A stretch of 64,000 bases of DNA from NCBI GenBank assembly GCA_977006965.1, contig OZ345370.1:2232001-2296000 (forward strand), read 5' to 3'. Positions 32,373-42,590 of this stretch are shown one piece after another. Position 1 is the stretch's first letter. Each line of letters begins with the position of its first letter. Source of the DNA: Phymatolithon calcareum (lineage: Eukaryota; Rhodophyta; Florideophyceae; Hapalidiales). The position numbers were made by a program, and so were the translations under genes. The notes beneath the pieces were generated by a model. That model did no database searches. It saw only the letters and a program-made list of their open reading frames with translations, and had not been told where the DNA came from.

Positions 32373-33725
32373 TCAATGGGGTGAGATATGCTTAAACCCA
32401 ATGCCAAAGTGAACCAAGAGTAGTCCAATCGCACCGTGTCCTATAACAATAAAAGGAGTCGGAGCTTTATACACCACCGCCATAGTGCCGGCAGTGACCA
32501 TCATGACATATGCTGCCGGACCAGTAACAGCTCTATCCATCAGCATCCAGACTCCAGCCACAATCAGACCAGCCGCAGCAGAGTTTGTTCCTTGCAGAAA
32601 AATTTGTGCACACTGATAACGTCGAAGTCTGTCCCAAAACGGAAGAAGGCCGAGTTGAAGCATTATACCAGGAGAGTTAACCGCAAAGACACCAAGTAAT
32701 GCACCAGGCCAACCATAAGCTGCAGCTCCCATGAACGAAACCAAGTTAACCATCGGCCCAGGAACGCATCCGAATAAACCAAATGCTGCCAAAAAGATTT
32801 GATTCGGCAGAAGTCCACTATCCACAAAGTCAGTGAGAAGCATGGGAACTATCACCAAGGCACCGCCGTAGACCGAAAGTCCTATCCGCCAAAACACTCG
32901 AACCAGATGAGCAGCCGGCCCTTTGAATGGAATCAAGAATATCGTTCCGGTTATGGCAACAACCAGAGATAGAAGAATGATGCCCTCTACCGCACTAATA
33001 GGAATATCCCACTCATCCTCTTTGTTCGAACACTTTCCCCCTTCCGCATCACCCAAGGTATCAACTGAGTTGGGCACTGGAAACAATGTTGTTTTGAGAA
33101 AATAAAATAATCCTCCGCCAATGAGCAAGAAAATAGAGATCCAGGCAAGATCTTTCGCAGGTGCAAGAACTGAACATCCCATGGATACATTGGCGATAAA
33201 AGCTTTCGTCTTATCCAATCCAACGATTTTGTAGACGAGCTTATAAGCCGCGAGAATGACGAATGAAAAAGCAGAAGCCACAAGTCCGGCGGCGTACTTT
33301 GAAATATGTTGCATCAACTGCGCGGAAGTCACGTCTTGCAAATGCATATGGAACCAACATCCCACACTACTCATTATAAGAAATCCAGGTAGCAACCACA
33401 TAATGGTGGTGATGGTGGCACCTCTAATGCCTCCGAACTTAGAACCGAGAAGTGCTGCCATTTTCGTTGAGTTAGGTCCTGGTAAAGATTGCGAAAGCGC
33501 ATACAGTTCAAGGAACAATTCTTCAGTCACGCTCGGGACTGCCGATGGGTCTGCAACATCGACAAATTTTTCGTAAAACATCGCCACACATGCTTGCGGT
33601 CCGCCGAATGAAATGAGCGTAAGTGGCCAGAATGCTGATATGAATTCAGGGAAGGAGGACTTGCGCTTTTCTTGCTTTTTTGCTACGGGGGCAAGCAAAG
33701 GTAAATTGGCTTCCGGATCGGCCAT
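32373..33725 (-). CDS. CHR-family chromate transporter (ChrA-like)
   Basis: A 450-residue membrane transporter of the long, two-domain CHR type; family members expel chromate or move sulfate-like oxyanions across the plasma membrane. The N-terminal CHR domain shows FGGPQACVAMFYEKFVD and ALSQSLPGPNSTKMAALLG, the conserved GGP and PGP motifs. The C-terminal half repeats them in diverged form (GLSVYGGALVIVPML, LFGCVPGPMVNLVSFMG). About ten hydrophobic helices are visible, with a hydrophilic central loop (DTLGDAEGGKCSNKEDE). Its length is within the usual 390-450 range. It has no intron. ATG 33725 gives a short cytoplasmic N-terminus with KKQEKRKSS. Substrate in this organism is inferred only. 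Confidence 0.95.
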   Translation of the reverse strand: MADPEANLPLLAPVAKKQEKRKSSFPEFISAFWPLTLISFGGPQACVAMFYEKFVDVADPSAVPSVTEELFLELYALSQSLPGPNSTKMAALLGSKFGGIRGATITTIMWLLPGFLIMSSVGCWFHMHLQDVTSAQLMQHISKYAAGLVASAFSFVILAAYKLVYKIVGLDKTKAFIANVSMGCSVLAPAKDLAWISIFLLIGGGLFYFLKTTLFPVPNSVDTLGDAEGGKCSNKEDEWDIPISAVEGIILLSLVVAITGTIFLIPFKGPAAHLVRVFWRIGLSVYGGALVIVPMLLTDFVDSGLLPNQIFLAAFGLFGCVPGPMVNLVSFMGAAAYGWPGALLGVFAVNSPGIMLQLGLLPFWDRLRRYQCAQIFLQGTNSAAAGLIVAGVWMLMDRAVTGPAAYVMMVTAGTMAVVYKAPTPFIVIGHGAIGLLLVHFGIGFKHISPH

Positions 33726-34583
33726 CCTCCCAGTGCCTATGGAAGTTGTTAGCGAATTGCTCTGGACTTTTTCCCTGTCCTTATCTTCGCAAGTCGTCTC
33801 TCATGTGCTCTGAACGTGAAGTGATCGGTGGAACATGCAATAGGATTTCTTGGACTTCATTCTTTTCGTTGGAAAAAAGCTCGCCTTTTATGGACACTAA
33901 ATTCATGAACCTATGGCAGTGCCTGCATTTGACTGGAGGAAAATTGCTTGCTTAAGGCACCGATTTCCGGCAGTGTGAACGCAGTTTATATCTTACCAAA
34001 GTGAAATACAAAAACGTTTACATTCCAGATCGGGTGTAGGAAGTCAAAAAAAGGTTTAGAAACAGGCTTCCGAACCCTGACATGTTATACAGCACTAAAC
34101 AGGTAGCGATGACATTAATGTTGACATATCTTGCAGTTTTAATGAAGGCTGTCACTCTACCTGTGGGACATCATTGGTTAACGAAATTGATCAGAAGAGG
34201 TGATTGGTAGACCAGATTCAGGCGCGCGCAGGATCCACTTCCAAAGTTTTGCTAATATTTTTGCCGGCAATTGCTGAAATGTTAACATTTCGCGTGTGAT
34301 ACTCCCATCAAGTTAAAAATGCTAATTTATAATTTATGAAAATAAACCATGAACTTTTTTGTCTTTATCGATTACAGTTATATAACTATGCGTTATAACG
34401 CATAAATTTATGAGAACCTATTGGACCTACTGTAGGGGGAAACAAGTATGACTCGTACGAAACAGGAGCAGAGGAGACTGGGCACTATTGTGTAGTTCAG
34501 GGCAGACAGGCGGGAAGGATTACAAGCGACCGAACTCCTCCGTCGCCAAGGCGAGAAGCACCCTCAACGGTCTGCAGTAGACT
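33726..34583. other. divergent intergenic region
   Basis: It separates the chromate transporter (minus) from the Gln-rich gene (plus) and should hold both promoters. It is AT-rich between about 34200 and 34430, with ATTTATAATTTATGA runs and no gene. Confidence 0.4.
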
Positions 34584-37523
34584 ATGGATTTTGTCCCATT
34601 GGAAGCAGCGTACACTGCTTTTGACAGCGATGATGATATCGAGGTGGCCATTGGTGTCGCGCACAGAGCATTGCTGCGAGCGGCGAACATGCCGGCTGGG
34701 CGTGAGCAACGCCGAACTCTTTCCGAAGCGACGAACAAGCTGTGCGCGGCGCTTGAGCACAACATCTTGGATGACCCCGACTTTTCTCTAAATCGCTCGA
34801 CGCCGCGCGCTAGGGCTCGGAACGCCTCAGATACCCGCGCTAGGCCTCGGAATGCCCCAGACACCCGCGCATCGTCGTCTAAAAGGGCGCGCATTCGCAA
34901 AGTTGTAATTGAGTCAGATTCTGATGAAGAAGAGAACAGCACGAGTGACGCGGAAAGTGCGATGAACGAAGCAGCTCCCACGCGGCGCTCGACGCGACTG
35001 GCGGAAAACGTGTTGAAAGAAGCGGAAGCGCCAAGCCCACCGGAAGAGGCGCCTGTTGCGGAAGAGGTAACTCCAACCCCCGTGCCGGATGCGAATGGTA
35101 AGGACTGCGACTCGTCAACCAGCGCTGTTAGTGACGCAGACGCTGAGCTGGTGCTTCCAGTTGTGAGACCAAAGCCGCAGGTTCCCCCTCTCCCACTTGT
35201 ATCCGATCGCGCGTCACAGACTCCTGCTATTACTGCGGAGGATGAAGACACCGAAGAGGAGCTGGAGCGGAGTCGCCGAGCGCACGCACCACGACCAAGA
35301 CCGGTTTTGGACCTTGATTCTTCTGGAGATAACTCAAATGGCGTGGATGCTTATACGCGTGCTGGCCAAGAAACTGTTATTGCTTCCCCGTTTAGGAGAC
35401 CTGACGCGATGCAAGCTGTTCCAATACTGCCCAATGCCGTGCAGATGGGTGCGATCGCACCGCCGCATTTGCGAAGTCATCTTTCCAATGGGGCGGGCCA
35501 TTCCCAAAGCCTACCGCGTGCCAATCAGCGTTCGGACGGCGTTTCTATAGAAGCTGAGATTTCTGCTGCTCGTGTAAGTTTGTCTATGGCACAAGAACAG
35601 CAGAACAATTGGATACGAAGTCTCAATGTGGAGCAAGAACGGAGAATGCGAGCAGCTCGACTTTTTGCCCAGCAACGAAACCTCGTTGATGGTCAACGCA
35701 CAACAGGAGTTCCGTATAGTCTTCCTAATACTGTGCACGCGACCCGACATTCTGAGTCGGTAACCCCAATGGTGCCTCGGTCTTCGGGGGTCATGATACA
35801 AAACTCGCCAATGTCGCCGGCGGTTCAAAATGGAATGCAACAGCTCCCCCGAGCACCTATTGTGACCAACACCAATCCGTTCGGGGCAAACATTCCCATC
35901 AGCGTTTCTTCCAATCCACCATCTATGCCGCACCAGAAATCTGTGCCGACACGGCCACCTGCTAACGGAGGGTTCCGTTCTGCGGCGAACAGCAATGCTT
36001 TGCAACTTCAGATTATTCAGGAAAACCTTGAGTTAGAGAAGCAAAACCAAAAGATGGCAGAGCTATTTGCTCAACAAGATTTTGCGTCTCAGTTTCAACG
36101 CCAACCAGGCGCTGCTTCGCAACAGGCTCAGCTGAATGAGCAGCGCAGGCAGTTTCAACTTAGGGAGGCCGCTCGGCAGCAACAACTACTGAACGAACAG
36201 AAAAGACAACAGAAACATCTGGAAGAACAAGTACGCCTGGAAAGGATAAGACTACTGCGAGAAGCACAAGAGAAAAAGCAATTGGACTTGCAGATGAAGG
36301 AACTGGAAAATCAACAGAAACAAATTCAGGAGCGAAAGAAAATTATTCTGCAGCAGCAAATCGAGTTGCAAGAAAGGCATTTACGAGAGCAACAGTTGCA
36401 ACAACAGCGCATCCGGGAACAGCAACGCAGCCGTGAGCTAATTCAGCAGCAGCAAGCTCACCATGTGCAAGAGCTTCAATTGCAACAGCAGATTCAGGTG
36501 CAACGTCAGCAGCAGCTGCTTCGACAGCAGCAGATGCAACAACAATTACGCAATCAGCAACAGTTTGCGCAGCAGCAGTTTGCACAGCAACAGAACGTTA
36601 TGCAGAAGCGTATTCTGCAAGAACGTCAGCAGGATTTGCGTGCACAGCAACAGCTTGCTCAGCAGCAACAGATTCTCCAGCAGCGGATTCAGCAACCGCA
36701 TGTGTCGCAATCTCATCAGCAGAATCCAAGCCAGCTGCAGCATCAAGTGGTTGGACAACAGCAAGCTCATGGCCAATTTGTACGACACCAGCAACCGGGA
36801 CAAAAGTTGCATCAGACCCAGAAGTCTGAAATCACTGCACCGGCACCACGTGTGGCACTCGGTCGTGGAAATCTTTCTTCTGCTGCCTCCAACATTTCAA
36901 ATCAAGTGGCATCTTTGTCGTCGGCCCTCTTTTCGTTGAATGGCACGCCTGGGAAAGGAAATCTGCCACGAAAACAGTCTATAACCCCGAACTTGTTGTC
37001 ATTTCCAAATTCGAGTACACCACTAGCCAAGCAACATCAAAGCAACCGAGTAGAACCTTCAGCCGTGAGACGTTCGGAAATACCTGCGTTGCAAGTATCT
37101 TCCGCAACAGTCGAAGGAAACGTGCAAGCAGGATTTGAGACGGTCCCGAAAAAAGGGTCGTTGGGGGGCTCGGCCCCCCTTATACAGAATGGTCGTTCCT
37201 TGAGCAATATGCAGAATAACGGAGCGGTGCAAGTCACTAGGGGCAGTTCGGTTCAGGCGCAGAGAATGTCCTGCGACAACACCGCACCTCGTAGAAGTGT
37301 TGCGCGCGGCGGACCTCCGCAGATGACGAGGCATTCTGAGGAAACACCGGGAAAGGGGGTTCCTCTTGTGCGTTCGAGTGTCATCGATAAAACTGAGATC
37401 GAAATTGCTCCACCGCCCAGATTGCGTTTGTCGAAGCGTGCACTTCTTGAATGGGATATTGAAAATTTGAAGGGTAAGCAGGGCAAGAAAGAAGTGAGCG
37501 GGTTGAAGAGGAAGAAAATGTGA
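34584..37523 (+). CDS. large Gln-rich, disordered/coiled-coil protein
   Basis: 979 residues in one exon. Residues 1-80 look folded and helical (VPLEAAYTAFDSDDDIEVAI, EATNKLCAALEHNILDDPDF), possibly a small interaction domain. Residues 80-460 are disordered with Arg repeats, acidic clusters and Pro. Residues about 470-730 are extremely Gln-rich with Arg/Lys/Glu, predicted as long coiled coil (RQQQLLNEQKRQQKHLEEQV; runs such as FAQQQFAQQQN). The remainder is Ser/Pro-rich and ends in a basic helix (LLEWDIENLKGKQGKK) that looks conserved. Such architecture is common in transcription coactivators and RNA-granule proteins, but I do not identify a family. ATG 34584 is first in frame; stop is TGA. 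Confidence 0.85.
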   Translation: MDFVPLEAAYTAFDSDDDIEVAIGVAHRALLRAANMPAGREQRRTLSEATNKLCAALEHNILDDPDFSLNRSTPRARARNASDTRARPRNAPDTRASSSKRARIRKVVIESDSDEEENSTSDAESAMNEAAPTRRSTRLAENVLKEAEAPSPPEEAPVAEEVTPTPVPDANGKDCDSSTSAVSDADAELVLPVVRPKPQVPPLPLVSDRASQTPAITAEDEDTEEELERSRRAHAPRPRPVLDLDSSGDNSNGVDAYTRAGQETVIASPFRRPDAMQAVPILPNAVQMGAIAPPHLRSHLSNGAGHSQSLPRANQRSDGVSIEAEISAARVSLSMAQEQQNNWIRSLNVEQERRMRAARLFAQQRNLVDGQRTTGVPYSLPNTVHATRHSESVTPMVPRSSGVMIQNSPMSPAVQNGMQQLPRAPIVTNTNPFGANIPISVSSNPPSMPHQKSVPTRPPANGGFRSAANSNALQLQIIQENLELEKQNQKMAELFAQQDFASQFQRQPGAASQQAQLNEQRRQFQLREAARQQQLLNEQKRQQKHLEEQVRLERIRLLREAQEKKQLDLQMKELENQQKQIQERKKIILQQQIELQERHLREQQLQQQRIREQQRSRELIQQQQAHHVQELQLQQQIQVQRQQQLLRQQQMQQQLRNQQQFAQQQFAQQQNVMQKRILQERQQDLRAQQQLAQQQQILQQRIQQPHVSQSHQQNPSQLQHQVVGQQQAHGQFVRHQQPGQKLHQTQKSEITAPAPRVALGRGNLSSAASNISNQVASLSSALFSLNGTPGKGNLPRKQSITPNLLSFPNSSTPLAKQHQSNRVEPSAVRRSEIPALQVSSATVEGNVQAGFETVPKKGSLGGSAPLIQNGRSLSNMQNNGAVQVTRGSSVQAQRMSCDNTAPRRSVARGGPPQMTRHSEETPGKGVPLVRSSVIDKTEIEIAPPPRLRLSKRALLEWDIENLKGKQGKKEVSGLKRKKM

Positions 37524-37802
37524 TTTGTGGAGTTCAACCTTTTGGTACAGTAGAGGATGTCAATCGGCTTACGGAAGCGACAAGCGAACGCAAGGTCCCA
37601 TTGAGAGGTATAGAAAGGTCGTGGAGAGTGCTGTTTATAAGTACTGTACGAATTGTTCAGCTCTGTAATGGTCAAACGTTAGGTTCAACCCTGAGCTGAG
37701 CTGCGTCGGTAGAGAAGATTCTCATTTGATGACAGATAGTTTAGAAAATCGTAATTTATCCACTAAGAAACCAACCTAATATAGGCGCAGCCGAGAGCAA
37801 AG

Positions 37803-38744
37803 ATGGTATTGCATGAGCTGCCGTTCTGCATTGTCGGAACAGGGTCAATCTCTAGGGCCTTTGCTCGTGCATTCTCCAAAGCAAACATTAAAATAAGCGC
37901 TGTGGCATCTCGAGCTTCGAAAAGCGCTTCGAACTTTGTAAATGAGATTGATGAGCACGCAAAAGGAAAACAACAACTCGTCCAGCTGATGCTCAATTCC
38001 GAGGCGCAAACCACAGAACCGGCAATACTTTCCGAGCGATGCGCTGTCCTCGTCGCTGTGCCCGACTTCGCACTTGATGACCGCCTGTGCCACAAGATTC
38101 GCCAACTTCTGCCGAATGTGGAGTATGCAATTCATACTTCCGGCGCACTAACGAGTTCGCTTCTCCGCGGCATTTGCCCAAACCATGCGTCGCTTCACCC
38201 GTGCGCCGCATTTCCGCGAGACGTACAAGTCCCAATGGAGCTCACCGGTGTGCTTATTGGAGTTGAAGGATCTTCGAGGTTCGCAGAAGTGCAAGCCATG
38301 CAACTAGTACGGCGGATTGGCGGCAAACCGTTCAAAATCGACAGAGAGCGGAAAGCCAGTTATCATGCGGCCTGCACAATGTCCTCAAACTTTGTGTGGA
38401 CACTCGTGCACAACAGCATAGAAACAATGACGTCAAGCGGAGTAGATAAGACAATTGCAAAACAAATTGCGGAAGGGCTTCTGCAAAGTACTTTGCAATC
38501 CGTGCAAAATACAAACGCAGACAGCATAGCCGACGCATTAACTGGCCCTATTGTCCGCGGCGACGTCGCAACTGTCCGCTCGCACTTGGAGCAGCTCCGC
38601 GAAAATGGCGAAGAATCGACAAGTTTGTACAAGCAATTGGCACATGCCACTGCCGCGGCGGCGTACAAGGAAGGCCGGATAACGAAAGATACACTGCAAA
38701 GCATTTTGTCGTCCATTGCGTTGCACACTGATGGAAAGAACTAG
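37803..38744 (+). CDS. Rossmann-like/DUF2520 oxidoreductase-type protein
   Basis: 313 residues. The N-terminus FCIVGTGSISRAFARAFSKA is a GxGxxx NAD(P)-binding loop like that of pyrroline-5-carboxylate reductase. It is followed by VLVAVPDFALDD, IHTSGALTSS, SLHPCAAFP and a helical C-terminal domain with ALTGPIVRGDVATVRSHLEQ. That last block is the signature of the DUF2520 family, widespread in bacteria and rare in eukaryotes as far as I recall. The exact reaction is not established for the family. It is intronless, and its stop lies 39 bp from the stop of the convergent gene. Bacterial ancestry by transfer is possible but would need a tree. Confidence 0.88.
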   Translation: MVLHELPFCIVGTGSISRAFARAFSKANIKISAVASRASKSASNFVNEIDEHAKGKQQLVQLMLNSEAQTTEPAILSERCAVLVAVPDFALDDRLCHKIRQLLPNVEYAIHTSGALTSSLLRGICPNHASLHPCAAFPRDVQVPMELTGVLIGVEGSSRFAEVQAMQLVRRIGGKPFKIDRERKASYHAACTMSSNFVWTLVHNSIETMTSSGVDKTIAKQIAEGLLQSTLQSVQNTNADSIADALTGPIVRGDVATVRSHLEQLRENGEESTSLYKQLAHATAAAAYKEGRITKDTLQSILSSIALHTDGKN

Positions 38745-38783
38745 AATGAACTAGACCAGTAGGCGGAGATAGAATCAATGTAG

Positions 38784-39611
38784 TTAGGCGCTCGTGGGCG
38801 TACAAAAGCCTGTTGACGTTGACTTTAAGCGCTTTGCAAGACGAGAAACTCCTTTTTTGGAGTGTGGTAAATCATCCCCACTTTCATCACTGGAGAACCC
38901 GGCAGACCATGTACCGGAGTCTGAATCTTCTTCCTCTTCCCGTTTACGTACCTTTAATTTCGGCTCATTCTGGACATTCCCATCCGCAGCCCCGTCTTCC
39001 GCGTCTTCCTCCTTCACAGTAGTATCCAAGGCCTGTGCTGCGATTTCTGCGGCCCGTTTATCACGCTTTTTCTGCTTTTTCAATTTCTTTAGCTCCTTTT
39101 TCGTCAGTGCTGGTTCCACATCGCGCTTGCGCTTGCGTTGCACGATGCCGATTTTTAAGCGCACAGAGTCGCGGCATATACTGCCGGGCAGAACAGCAAC
39201 GGAAACACGGGAGCCGGCACGCAAATGAAGCACCTCGCCGTAACTAACAGGACCAATGTCTAGAAATTGGGTGGCGATGGCGTCGTCGTCGTCGTCACCG
39301 GTCTTAGTTTCGGTAGACGATGGTTCGTCGATGCGCACGACATAGCTCACCTCCTGCCGACGGTGCAACGCACCGGCGACATTCGCGCCGCCATCGGTGG
39401 GGATCATTTGCACAACGAGAGAGTAAAGACCGTCCCGGGGGGCGGTAAACTCCCCTTTTTGGGCGTTGAAGCACGGATGTACAGCACTCTTCGAGTCGCC
39501 TTGAGGGTCATCGACATGCCAGTTGGAGAGGATATGAGATGTGGAACTGTCGCGCTTGCGGTCTTTCTTGGAGGGCCGATATAGTGCGGAGAGGTCTGGC
39601 AGAATATTCAT
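38784..39611 (-). CDS. Lys-rich protein with jelly-roll-like N-terminal half
   Basis: 275 residues. The first half has beta-type sequence with KGEFTAPRDGLYSLVVQMIP and EVLHLRAGSRVSVAVLPGS, spaced like strands of C1q/TNF-type jelly-roll domains (FTAPxxGxYxF, then LxxGDxVxV). This resemblance is weak. The second half is a nuclear-localisation-type basic coil (KKELKKLKKQKKRDKRAAEI) followed by acidic Asp/Glu/Ser stretches. No signal peptide is present, unlike secreted C1q proteins. It shares a 200-bp divergent promoter interval with TRAPPC5. ATG 39611 is the first in frame. Confidence 0.72.
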   Translation of the reverse strand: MNILPDLSALYRPSKKDRKRDSSTSHILSNWHVDDPQGDSKSAVHPCFNAQKGEFTAPRDGLYSLVVQMIPTDGGANVAGALHRRQEVSYVVRIDEPSSTETKTGDDDDDAIATQFLDIGPVSYGEVLHLRAGSRVSVAVLPGSICRDSVRLKIGIVQRKRKRDVEPALTKKELKKLKKQKKRDKRAAEIAAQALDTTVKEEDAEDGAADGNVQNEPKLKVRKREEEEDSDSGTWSAGFSSDESGDDLPHSKKGVSRLAKRLKSTSTGFCTPTSA

Positions 39612-39810
39612 CTTTGCCTGCTGGGCGACGGTAGATGCAAATGTCCTTGCACGGCAGTCGATGCTCGTTGATTTCCATAATCATGGTTTCTTGTCTTACC
39701 GGTACTGTAATGCATCCTACGATCATGATAAAACTTCTGGAGCGGGTAAATGGGATTGCGCAGTGCACGTTCACAGAGACCATCTTTCCCTGCGCGACCT
39801 CGGCGTCGCG

Positions 39811-40604
39811 ATGAACATGCAAACGCGAACACGGCGGCTACTGTCGAGCGACGCGAGTTCCAACTCGACAAGCGCCAGTGGGAAGTCGCGCAGCATTTTG
39901 GACCAGAACATTACAACGTCGCGCGGGGAGGTGAATCAGGATGCGTATCTGGTGCTTTTTTCGGAACTCGTTTCGTATTGTCGGAATCGAGTGCATAAGG
40001 TTACGGAGCTAGAACAGAAGCTTGCAGACCTGGGGTATCGAATTGGACGTCGTTCACTAGAGCTTATTGCTGCACGTGAGAAAATTGCTCGTCGTGAGAC
40101 CACCCTGCTCGGCATTCTCAACTTCATCTCGCTTACGTTGTGGAAGTTTCTATTCGGCAAGCAGGCAGACTCTTTGAAAAAAGTGCGCAATTCCGATGAA
40201 TGTGAGTTGACAACATGATTTCAGCGGCCATCGTTTGCGTACCATTTCTGCGTGGCGGCAATGGCGCGAATATTTTGTTGGCATTTTTCTGACAATCTCA
40301 TATCTCTTTGTGTATGCACTGTGCTGCGGAAAATGGATCGAGAATAGACTATATCGAAGAAGCTTCGCCCATGGTGAATAAGTATATTTCAGTGCCGAAG
40401 GACTATGGCGATTTGAATTGCGCCGCGTTTTGCGCTGGAATCATTAACGGTGTTCTGGATTCTGCGGGATTTCCCGCAAATGTTGCCGTGAAAGTATTGG
40501 CCAAGACCGGAGATACTGAGTCACAGCATGGCCAGCCGTTAACTATCTACTATATCAAGTTCAACCCTGAAGTGCTTGAACGGGAGAAGAGACTGGGACA
40601 TTAG
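39811..40604 (+). CDS. TRAPPC5: TRAPP complex subunit 5 (Trs31), two exons
   Basis: Core subunit of the TRAPP tethering complex and Rab GEF in ER-Golgi traffic. Exons 39811-40201 and 40348-40604 give 215 residues (human 188). After a Ser/Thr-rich leader come AYLVLFSELVSYCRNRVHKV, ELEQKLADLGYRIGRRSLEL, AAREKIARRETTLLGIL, FISLTLWKFLFGKQADSLKK, then across the intron DEYYIEEASPMVNKYISVPK and LNCAAFCAGIINGVLDSAGF, all diagnostic of TRAPPC5/Bet3 family members. Splicing creates the YY pair present in animal TRAPPC5. ATG 39811 (MNMQTRTRRLL) is chosen because earlier in-frame sequence is not conserved-looking. The promoter is shared with the divergent Lys-rich gene. Confidence 0.95.
40202..40347 (+). 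other. spliceosomal intron of TRAPPC5
   Basis: 146 nt, donor GTGAGT, acceptor GAATAG, phase 1. Its removal joins DE-T to AC-TAT and restores the family's YYI segment. Confidence 0.92.
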
Positions 40605-41811
40605 ACCTCACGATGCAGCGCAACTGTCTGTGCTATTCCAAGCTGTACTTTTTATTCTAAACTTCTGATTTCAACTTCTCGCTTCGCGAAACTGTATTTG
40701 TAACCCGTGGGCGTTGTCGCCTTGGCTCGGATGTTCGTACAACTTCAAACGCTTGCTCAATGAAACCTCCTGACCGCAAGACTGTCTATTCCCACAAATG
40801 GTCATCTCAGCGCCTCACGGGACTTTCCGCTTTTCTGCGGCAGAGCTTAACTCTTTTATGCTAACGAGCAACGATTGCACGCCCACCCTGCGTAAAATGA
40901 TTCACCAACATAAACGGGGCGTCATGCATGAAATATGAGGCCCGGTCACGCTGCACTGCATGGTGTCTCGTCCTTCCCACGGAGCACCATAAGGAGAATC
41001 ACGTCCCTGTCCGTCCACATCAGTTGGGACAAAGATGACGCTATGAAGTGTCGTGCATCCCCAAAAAATGTCCACTCTGATTGGCACAACTTTGTGTCAG
41101 TTCCCGTGCAGCAATCAGGCAGATTCGCTTCTCTGAACCACCAGATGACGTTTGAAGACTCCTGATTGCATCAATGCACGTGGTCTCTTTCGTTTTCCAA
41201 GACTGCGCCTCTCTCTCTTTTGCGGCTCGTTTCGTCAATTCATCTCCGATACTGCACAATAACAACACTGGGTACCAATTGACATCTACATTGTACTGCG
41301 TTTTTGCGCTGGTTCAAAACCAGGTCGATTCATATTCTGTACGATGTCCACGGAATGCGGTTATAAACGCACTGGCAAACAGCAGGTTAGATGATCAGTA
41401 TTACAGAAAACTCTGCATCTCCCTGGTTTTCTTTGCATTCCTGTCCGATTCCGAGGGAGAAATACTGTAACTCGATTCCACCGGCATGATCCCACCCCCA
41501 GAATGTTTTCACTGCAACCACCCACCGCGTGATGAAAAGTTTCGAATAGCACGAGTGATTTACAAGATCCCAACTCGATAATTCCCAGGCGCGCAGCGCC
41601 CTGGGTAGAATATCAAAAAACAGAAGTTCGCGAAACGAACAAAGTCGTTGTATTACAGTCTGAAAGAAAGAAGTACAAATCTACTAAACTGTACTTTCTC
41701 GCCAGGCTATTTCCGTGCAGCTTCCTAAGCTGCCGCCTACTGTCGGTCAACGTTGCCAAGATTCCGCAAGCTTGTTCAAGAGCCGAGCTCACGTAGCCGC
41801 ATGTTAGTTGC
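40605..41811. other. intergenic, no gene supported
   Basis: Short frames only. Nothing recognisable on either strand. Confidence 0.35.
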
Positions 41812-42590
41812 TCATCTACGTAATGCAGTATTGTAAGGCGGTGCCGCATGATCATCGTCGTCACGGACAGATAGTCCTGGCGGATTATCTTCAATATTTG
41901 TGATTTGGCCGGGTGCAATGTTGACCTGTTCATATTTTCGAGATTCACGAAGCCATTTCTCAACCTTCATAAAGTTCTGTCCGCGCGTTAATCCATTATT
42001 GTCCGGTAGACCGAGGTCTGTTTGGTCGGGCGTTCTTCGTGGTGGTGGTAGATTTCGCACTTGTTCTGCTCCACGCATCGTAACTATTTTTTTGTGCATG
42101 AAAATAAACACCAAGTCGAAAAATGAAACAAACTGTTAGAACACAACGAAGACAAAATATAGCGGCGCCGAATGTCACTGTGCACCAGACAATCGACGCC
42201 ACTCGATCGAGTGATTGCAGTGTACCAACGCGCGTCGCTGATGCAAAATAGACAGCACAGTCCATTGCAGTTCGTGCGAAACGAAAGATGGATACCCGAG
42301 GCTACATTGCAGCCGCAACAGAATCGCTAATGATAGCCATATGCATGTAAAGTGGAAAAAGAGTTAAACTTACCTTTCTCCCTCGACTCATTGCGCTTCT
42401 TCTGATCGATACCATCACGGCCCGAAGTAGCCGGATCGGTAATGGACGAGAGCTGACCCTCCTGTTTAGGAATATCAAAGAAAACCTCTGCAGGTTTCCG
42501 CGCCTTAGCTGCCGCGGGACCCGGACGTCCAGCGGCGTGTTCGGACGGGATACGAGGGTCCGCGCCGATGCAGCAACGGAAAATGCTCAT
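41812..42590 (-). CDS. small hypothetical protein, two exons
   Basis: Exons 42590-42374 and 42083-41812 join in frame to 162 residues. The N-terminus MSIFRCCIGADPRIPSEHAA has a Cys pair that could be S-acylated. The middle is charged and disordered (GIDQKKRNESREK). Exon 2 supplies MKVEKWLRESRKYEQVNIAP, probably one helix, and an acidic tail (VRDDDDHAAPPYN). The intron has a GTAAGT donor and ATAG acceptor like the others here, and the joined length is an exact multiple of three. I recognise no domain. Membrane-proximal signalling is only a guess from the Cys motif. Confidence 0.65.
42084..42373 (-). other. spliceosomal intron (predicted)
   Basis: 290 nt on the minus strand, donor GTAAGT after GAGAAAG, acceptor AAAATAG. 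Phase 1. Supported by open frames on both sides rather than by homology. Confidence 0.65.

Noticed and set aside
36343-36939. Ala- and Ser/Asn-rich frames in and opposite the Gln-rich tract
   Set aside because: Shifted readings of CAG/CAA repeats.
41310-41335. tRNA-like T-arm phrase GGTTCAAAACC
   Set aside because: No matching acceptor, D or anticodon stems around it.
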